IMG/VR virus record: IMGVR_UViG_3300021171_000004
Span: 31,524 to 95,523 of that record
DNA length: 64,000 nt
Direction: 5' to 3' (one strand)
From: a virus
Under the pieces are notes generated by a model. That model ran no database searches and had not been told where the DNA came from. It worked only from the letters and a program-made list of their open reading frames with translations. This document shows positions 60,718-64,000 of the stretch, piece after piece. Position numbers and translations under genes: made by a program. Each line of letters begins with the position of its first letter. The stretch's first letter is position 1.

Positions 60718-61055
60718 AGTCCAAACACTTCCTTATCGAGTTCCCCGCTCTTTCGCACTATGTAGTTCATGTCGAAATCAGTTCGGACATCAAGAAATCC
60801 CTATTGAAGTATCCGCCGACGAAAAGTATTGAAATGGAAGAAAATACTCATGGATTGGCGGTCCACACGGACAATGCTTTTAGCTACATTTTTCTTCCGT
60901 ACGACACGTCCGCAGGAGATATCGCGCACGAAGCGTGGCATGTGATTCGGCACATGATGGAATATTTAAGTATCGAACTAGACAACGAAGCCGTAGCCTA
61001 CCATCTTGGTTACATGGTGAACAAAATTTTCAGGTTTTTGCGTGGGCGGAAATGA
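60714..61055 (+). CDS. Putative zincin-like protein
   Basis: 113 residues. GDIAHEAWHVIRHMME resembles the HExxH zinc site of small metallopeptidases, with a downstream DNEAVAYHLGYM that could supply the third ligand. The second His position fits (H-E-A-W-H). Phage proteins of this type are often annotated only as hypothetical; activity is not proven. Confidence 0.55.
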   Translation: MKSKHFLIEFPALSHYVVHVEISSDIKKSLLKYPPTKSIEMEENTHGLAVHTDNAFSYIFLPYDTSAGDIAHEAWHVIRHMMEYLSIELDNEAVAYHLGYMVNKIFRFLRGRK

Positions 61056-61402
61056 GCAAAGTCTGGGTCCAACTCGGGGATAACGGCGAGGCTGTTCGGA
61101 TTTTCAAGAATCAAAAGGAAATGTTTTTCAGTTGCCCGGTGGATCGCGAAGCCTGTATGGAACGGTCGGTTGCTACGGGACAGATTCGAGCGGCTATCTG
61201 GGCCCGGCAGAATGGAATCTGTATTCGATGCCCGAATCTGCTAACCAGTGGTGGAATGCACATGCACGAAAAGGCACATCGCGGGCGTGGTGGCGATATT
61301 TCCCTCGAAAATTCCGAGGGATTATGTTACCAATGCCATCTAGGAGAATTGGGTGTGCATCCAGAGAAACAACTCATGTTCACAAAGCGGAGGGACAAGT
61401 GA
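61052..61402 (+). CDS. HNH endonuclease-like protein
   Basis: 116 residues from ATG 61052. AAIWARQNGICIRCPNLL, MHMHEKAHRGRGGDIS and GLCYQCHLGELG form an HNH fold with two Cys pairs. ATGA overlap with both neighbours. It may be a domesticated nuclease because it sits in phase within the operon. Confidence 0.75.
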   Translation: MSKVWVQLGDNGEAVRIFKNQKEMFFSCPVDREACMERSVATGQIRAAIWARQNGICIRCPNLLTSGGMHMHEKAHRGRGGDISLENSEGLCYQCHLGELGVHPEKQLMFTKRRDK

Positions 61403-61638
61403 CTTTTCCTTACACGCACCAGTGCACAGATGATTGTGAGCTAATTTTAGAGCCCGTTCCGGGGGCAGACGCGTGGCCTCGCCGCCTTTTGTGCCAAACG
61501 CACGGCTACCCCGGAGAACGCCGCAACGAAACGATTCCGAACACAGCGGAACTCGAAAAACGGAATAACTATGTAGAAGAAATAGCTTCGCCTGCGGACG
61601 TGTACGAAATCGGTGGAAAGGAAGTTTCGCAGTACTAA
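61399..61638 (+). CDS. Hypothetical 79-residue protein
   Basis: GTG start 61399 overlapping the previous stop. CTDDCELILEPVPGADAW and LCQTHGYPGE contain Cys/His that may bind metal. No family recognised. Confidence 0.55.
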   Translation: MTFPYTHQCTDDCELILEPVPGADAWPRRLLCQTHGYPGERRNETIPNTAELEKRNNYVEEIASPADVYEIGGKEVSQY

Positions 61639-61641
61639 TTT

Positions 61642-61770
61642 ATGGAATGCCCGAACTGTAGTAGCCAAAACATTCACGCGCACGACACTTATTGTGACGA
61701 TGAACATGAAGAAGGCGATTGCTTTTCTTTTTATTGCGATGAGTGCGGAGAAGGATTCGACAACGAATGA
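61642..61770 (+). CDS. 42-residue zinc ribbon protein
   Basis: ECPNCSSQNIHAHDTYCDDE and FYCDECGEGF give two Cys pairs of a minimal zinc ribbon. The stop overlaps the next ATG. Confidence 0.6.
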   Translation: MECPNCSSQNIHAHDTYCDDEHEEGDCFSFYCDECGEGFDNE

Positions 61771-62363
61771 GTTTACGTCCCGCACTCGTCCATTCCTGTT
61801 TTGACCAGAATCGCGTGTTCCAGTTCATGGAGCCCTTCTTCTCTGCGAACCTAACCAAAGCGGATTTAAGGGAACTTTGGGAACAGGCGTCGGCACATCT
61901 CGGAGAAATACGGCCAAAAAATTGCCGCTGTTCTTACCGAGTGACCGTGGAAGAAGCCGATCTTTTGGTGAAAAACGGAATCGCAGATTATCTGATTACG
62001 GATTGGCGATACAACGAGGAAAAGAAAACATTTTTTCCTGCGCCGAATCTGAATTTGGTTTGGGGCGGAAAACAAGCCGAAGATTTAGGATTAATCAAGG
62101 CTTCGTACGCAGCGAAAACGCCAAGGGTGATGACTTTGGAGCGGGCAAACTTGGAACGAGCGTACGTGGACGGACGACAGGATGAAATCGACAGAATCGA
62201 AATCTGGGGAGAGTTAGCCCGAGAAGTCATAGCCGACCTGACGACCGAATATTGGCCCGAACTGGACGATCCGTTCAAAGGCCGGGCGGTGCTTCCGCTA
62301 ATCGGATTTGACCAGCGCTCGCAGCCAGGAAAAAGTGTTGACAAAGACTCTGGAATTTGGTAG
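61767..62363 (+). CDS. Hypothetical protein
   Basis: 198 residues from ATG 61767. CRCSYRVTVEEADLLVKNG and DWRYNEEKKTFFPAPN suggest a compact alpha/beta domain; the C-terminal half is helical and acidic. No family is recognised. Confidence 0.6.
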   Translation: MSLRPALVHSCFDQNRVFQFMEPFFSANLTKADLRELWEQASAHLGEIRPKNCRCSYRVTVEEADLLVKNGIADYLITDWRYNEEKKTFFPAPNLNLVWGGKQAEDLGLIKASYAAKTPRVMTLERANLERAYVDGRQDEIDRIEIWGELAREVIADLTTEYWPELDDPFKGRAVLPLIGFDQRSQPGKSVDKDSGIW

Positions 62364-62366
62364 GGT
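62338..62366 (+). promoter_or_regulatory. Promoter before the SprT-like gene
   Basis: TTGACA (62338-62343), 17-base spacer, TAGGGT (62361-62366), overlapping the end of the preceding gene. Only a few bases lie between the -10 box and the ATG at 62372. Confidence 0.5.
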
Positions 62367-62371
62367 AAGGT

Positions 62372-62875
62372 ATGAGTAGTCAAGAAAAATTCATAATTGC
62401 TTATTTGTTCGTGATTCTTATTCTCGTTGGGTTCGTGGCAGGCTACCAGGCTGGTCACCCAGTGAACAAAAAGTGTGATTGCGGAAACATCTGCTCCACG
62501 ACGAGTTCACATTGTGAACTAAAAGAGTGCCCGAAGCACAAAACCGCAGGCGAGCCGCTTTCGAACAAACAACTCCAAGCGTGGTTTGACGGCTTGAACG
62601 AAGAATATTTTATGAGCCGCCTGCCCAGAGCCGCCGTGACGTGGGGCGATCTCACGATTTTGAAAGATATGGGCGTCACGATGCACCCCGAAGGAAATTT
62701 CATAATTATTATTGACCGGGACACAAACCGAACCAAGTCAACCACGGAAGAAACTATTTCGCACGAAACCTGTCACGTAGCCACATGGGATTTGGAAATG
62801 GATGCGCACGGACCAAAATTCCAAGCCTGTATGGTGAATCTGGCAAACAAAGGTGCGTTCGAGGGGATATGGTAA
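62372..62875 (+). CDS. Membrane-anchored SprT-like metalloprotease
   Basis: 167 residues. N-terminal transmembrane segment (YLFVILILVGFVAGYQAG), a Cys-rich spacer (CDCGNIC ... CELKECPKH) and a C-terminal zincin domain with ETISHETCHVATWD and MDAHGPKF. The order HE-x-CH ... HG-x-x-F is the SprT pattern. Cytosolic SprT enzymes degrade DNA-protein crosslinks; this one would face the periplasm or membrane, which is unusual. A perfect palindrome lies in the spacer-coding region. Confidence 0.7.
   Translation: MSSQEKFIIAYLFVILILVGFVAGYQAGHPVNKKCDCGNICSTTSSHCELKECPKHKTAGEPLSNKQLQAWFDGLNEEYFMSRLPRAAVTWGDLTILKDMGVTMHPEGNFIIIIDRDTNRTKSTTEETISHETCHVATWDLEMDAHGPKFQACMVNLANKGAFEGIW
62453..62467. repeat. 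Palindrome variant GGTCAC-CCA-GTGAAC
   Basis: One mismatch; 50 bases upstream of a perfect copy in the same gene. Confidence 0.4.
62505..62519. promoter_or_regulatory. Perfect palindrome GTTCAC-ATT-GTGAAC
   Basis: Full-match site in the spacer region of the SprT-like gene (SSHCEL). Confidence 0.7.
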
Positions 62876-63072
62876 ATCCAGACAGTCCATGGAACTGCTA
62901 CTCTTGGGTCCCAAAAGGCATGGAAAACATACAAGATGAAAACGAGCCGCAAGATTCTGTTCGAGTGTTGCCGACTTTTGATGATGGAAATCCAGGAGCA
63001 GAAACACTCCCGGGAAGCGCTGATTCGGGCGCTAATCAGAGAGGAGGCACAGCCAGTAAAAATACCGACTGA
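62869..63072 (+). CDS. Possible 67-residue protein
   Basis: ATG 62869 overlaps the previous stop and has GAGGGG nearby. Low-complexity acidic/Gly/Ser sequence. It overlaps the gene at 62936 for most of its length, so only one of the two may be real. Confidence 0.35.
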   Translation: MVNPDSPWNCYSWVPKGMENIQDENEPQDSVRVLPTFDDGNPGAETLPGSADSGANQRGGTASKNTD

Positions 63073-63157
63073 CGATGAAGTGAATGAGCGTATAAATCAG
63101 CTTCAGGAGGTGGCTAAAAAGAACTTGACAAACCAAAAAGAGGGTAGTAAACTGTAG
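62936..63157 (+). CDS. Hypothetical helical protein
   Basis: 73 residues, basic start and long charged helices (IQEQKHSREALIRALIREEA, EVNERINQLQEVAKKNL). More protein-like than the overlapping frame, but no good ribosome site. Confidence 0.5.
   Translation: MKTSRKILFECCRLLMMEIQEQKHSREALIRALIREEAQPVKIPTDDEVNERINQLQEVAKKNLTNQKEGSKL
63125..63153 (+). promoter_or_regulatory. Promoter of the transglycosylase gene
   Basis: TTGACA (63125-63130), 17-base spacer, TAAACT (63148-63153). Confidence 0.6.
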
Positions 63158-63176
63158 TAGAAATAGCATCATCACG

Positions 63177-63209
63177 GGGGCTGTTTCGCCGTGGCGGTGG
63201 GGCAGCCCC
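63177..63209 (+). promoter_or_regulatory. Stable hairpin in the transglycosylase leader
   Basis: GGGGCTG (63177-63183) pairs with CAGCCCC (63203-63209), and CGCC (63187-63190) with GGCG (63193-63196) inside. There is no T-run, so it is not a simple terminator. It ends 15 bases before the ATG and may tune translation or protect the mRNA end. Confidence 0.5.
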
Positions 63210-63223
63210 ACTTCAAAGGAAAA

Positions 63224-63796
63224 ATGACCGAAAAAACCAAATCCATTTTTGCTTTCTTCGTCGGCCTGCTTTTGCTGATTTTGATTGCTGCGCTCGGGTC
63301 TCCGGCTAGTTCACATAGTGAACCCGCACTTAGATTTATGCCCGTGCCTCCGAAACTGGAATATAGCATTTTCCGCACGGGCGGGCTCGAAGTCGCAAAA
63401 GTTTTTGGGCGCACGCAAGGCTGCTACGAGGCGGATGCAGAATTAATCGAAGAAGTGAATTCGGCGGCGACGCGAACGGGACTCGATCCAAAAATAGTGG
63501 CCGCAACCGTAGCGGTGGAGTCTGGGTGTAACCAACTGGCGATTTCCAGCCGAGGGGCTGTAGGGTTAATGCAAATCCGGCCTGCCATTTGGTGCGAAAA
63601 GTACGATTGTACGAAAACATACAATTTTCTGAATCGACACGATAACGTACAAGTCGGTGTTTTCATCCTGTCCGATCTAGTGAACCAGTATGGAATTCAG
63701 GAAGGTGTGCGCAGATACCAAGGAATTGGCCGAGGCTGTGAAACCTGCGATGATTTGTATGCAGAGAAAATTTTGAAGTTAGCGGGGAGGAAGTAA
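63224..63796 (+). CDS. Membrane-anchored lytic transglycosylase (SLT domain)
   Basis: 190 residues from ATG 63224 behind AAAGGA; an ATG-less extension to 63191 is unlikely. N-terminal signal anchor (IFAFFVGLLLLILIAALG). SLT domain: VAATVAVESGCNQ with the catalytic Glu, then AISSRGAVGLMQIRP and YQGIGRGC. It cuts peptidoglycan, most likely for DNA entry or lysis from the periplasmic side. A perfect palindrome encodes SSHSEP between anchor and domain. Confidence 0.85.
   Translation: MTEKTKSIFAFFVGLLLLILIAALGSPASSHSEPALRFMPVPPKLEYSIFRTGGLEVAKVFGRTQGCYEADAELIEEVNSAATRTGLDPKIVAATVAVESGCNQLAISSRGAVGLMQIRPAIWCEKYDCTKTYNFLNRHDNVQVGVFILSDLVNQYGIQEGVRRYQGIGRGCETCDDLYAEKILKLAGRK
63309..63323. promoter_or_regulatory. 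Perfect palindrome GTTCAC-ATA-GTGAAC
   Basis: Full-match site in the linker-coding region of the transglycosylase gene. Confidence 0.7.
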
Positions 63797-64000
63797 TGGA
63801 AAAACTCAAGATTGTATCTCGATGGGACAGTAACACGATTTTATATCAAGCAGAAGCCGAATCTTTTCGGGCGTTAATTTTAGCTGCGATTAAGAGCAGT
63901 GCGAACCTAAGCAGTGCGGACCTAAGCGGTGCGGACCTACGCAGTGCGGACCTAGGCGGTGCGGACCTAGGCGGTGCGAACCTAGGCGGTGCGGACCTAC
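63796..64000 (+). CDS. Pentapeptide-repeat protein, 3'-truncated by the window
   Basis: ATG 63796 overlaps the previous stop, with GGGGAGGAAG upstream. After about 34 residues (ILYQAEAESFRALILAAIK) the chain enters A(D/N)LSG-type repeats (SADLS, GADLR, SADLG), which fold as a right-handed beta-helix. Such proteins often bind DNA gyrase or act as DNA mimics. The leader is typical of phage pentapeptide proteins. The end lies outside the window. Confidence 0.85.
   Translation, partial: MEKLKIVSRWDSNTILYQAEAESFRALILAAIKSSANLSSADLSGADLRSADLGGADLGGANLGGADL
63898..64000 (+). repeat. Tandem 15-bp repeats coding pentapeptides
   Basis: Nearly seven copies of a 15-base unit (GGTGCGGACCTAGGC and close variants) run to the window edge. 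The copies differ mainly at the first and last codons of the unit. Near-identity at DNA level could allow repeat-number change by slippage. Confidence 0.85.

Noticed and set aside
7772-63323. The palindrome as a LexA/SOS box
   Set aside because: GTTC-N7-GAAC differs from the LexA sites I know (for example CTGT-N8-ACAG, GAAC-N4-GTTC, the direct repeat GTTC-N7-GTTC), and most copies are far from promoters. A host regulator cannot be excluded.
1-64000. Long open frames opposite the structural genes, such as 976-1494 and 3384-3893 on the minus strand
   Set aside because: They mirror codon bias of the real + strand genes, lack ribosome sites and overlap strongly supported genes.
1-64000. CRISPR array, integrase or attachment site
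   Set aside because: No regularly spaced direct repeats except the coding pentapeptide array, no recombinase other than the IS transposase, and no tRNA-like attachment sequence were seen.

Overview
This window is part of a tailed double-stranded DNA bacteriophage genome, or a prophage or metagenomic phage contig. It is nearly fully packed with genes, many joined by ATGA or GTGA stop-start overlaps. It carries a terminase large subunit, portal, N4-gp56-like capsid, several virion proteins and an almost complete replication and recombination gene set. I see no tape-measure, sheath or baseplate genes, so a short-tailed (podovirus-like) virion is most likely. I see no integrase, no tRNA and no obvious repressor gene. 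Both ends are cut: the terminase lacks its N-terminus and a pentapeptide-repeat gene runs off the right end. The host cannot be read with certainty. All assignments come from reading motifs by eye, with no database search.

Layout. 1-35.5 kb holds virion genes on the + strand: terminase, fibre-like protein, portal, putative scaffold, capsid and terminator, two paralogous head-tail proteins, a 1394-residue tail protein, a tip or fibre protein, and putative internal or ejection proteins. Minus-strand cargo genes with their own promoters interrupt it: a secreted protein at 4.9 kb, a Mom-like DNA-modification protein at 8.9 kb, an AAA+ ATPase at 13.4 kb, and two hypothetical genes at 18.5 and 26.1 kb. 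35.5-39.7 kb holds a Dam-like methylase, a probable cell-wall hydrolase, a secreted trypsin-like protease and membrane/coiled-coil proteins, probably for lysis. 39.7-48.1 kb holds a metallophosphoesterase, RecA, a heptose-kinase-like protein and nucleotide metabolism genes (ThyX, deoxyribosyltransferase-like, Nudix, dCMP deaminase, MazZ-like). 48.1-51.2 kb is a minus-strand operon with DNA polymerase A. 51.3-64 kb holds ERF annealase, SSB, UvrD-like helicase, an Fe-S RecB-like nuclease, a DUF1376 protein, primase-helicase, many small zinc proteins, a SprT-like protease and a lytic transglycosylase. At least six HNH/endonuclease VII-type genes sit at gene junctions.

The most notable signals are these. 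(1) A palindrome, GTTCAC-NNN-GTGAAC with an all-A/T centre, is scattered through the genome, mostly inside coding sequence and mostly in the early region. Relatives of it sit inside two minus-strand promoters. It looks like a phage-wide operator or stoperator network, or a partition or other DNA-binding site. (2) A 2052-bp IS1595-family element with inverted repeats, an exact 8-bp target duplication and several passenger genes splits a deoxyribosyltransferase-like gene. Removing it restores the frame exactly. (3) The RecB-like nuclease appears to start at an ATC (or ATT) codon. (4) A structured non-coding stretch follows ssb. (5) The 5' end of the portal gene is duplicated around an endonuclease gene.
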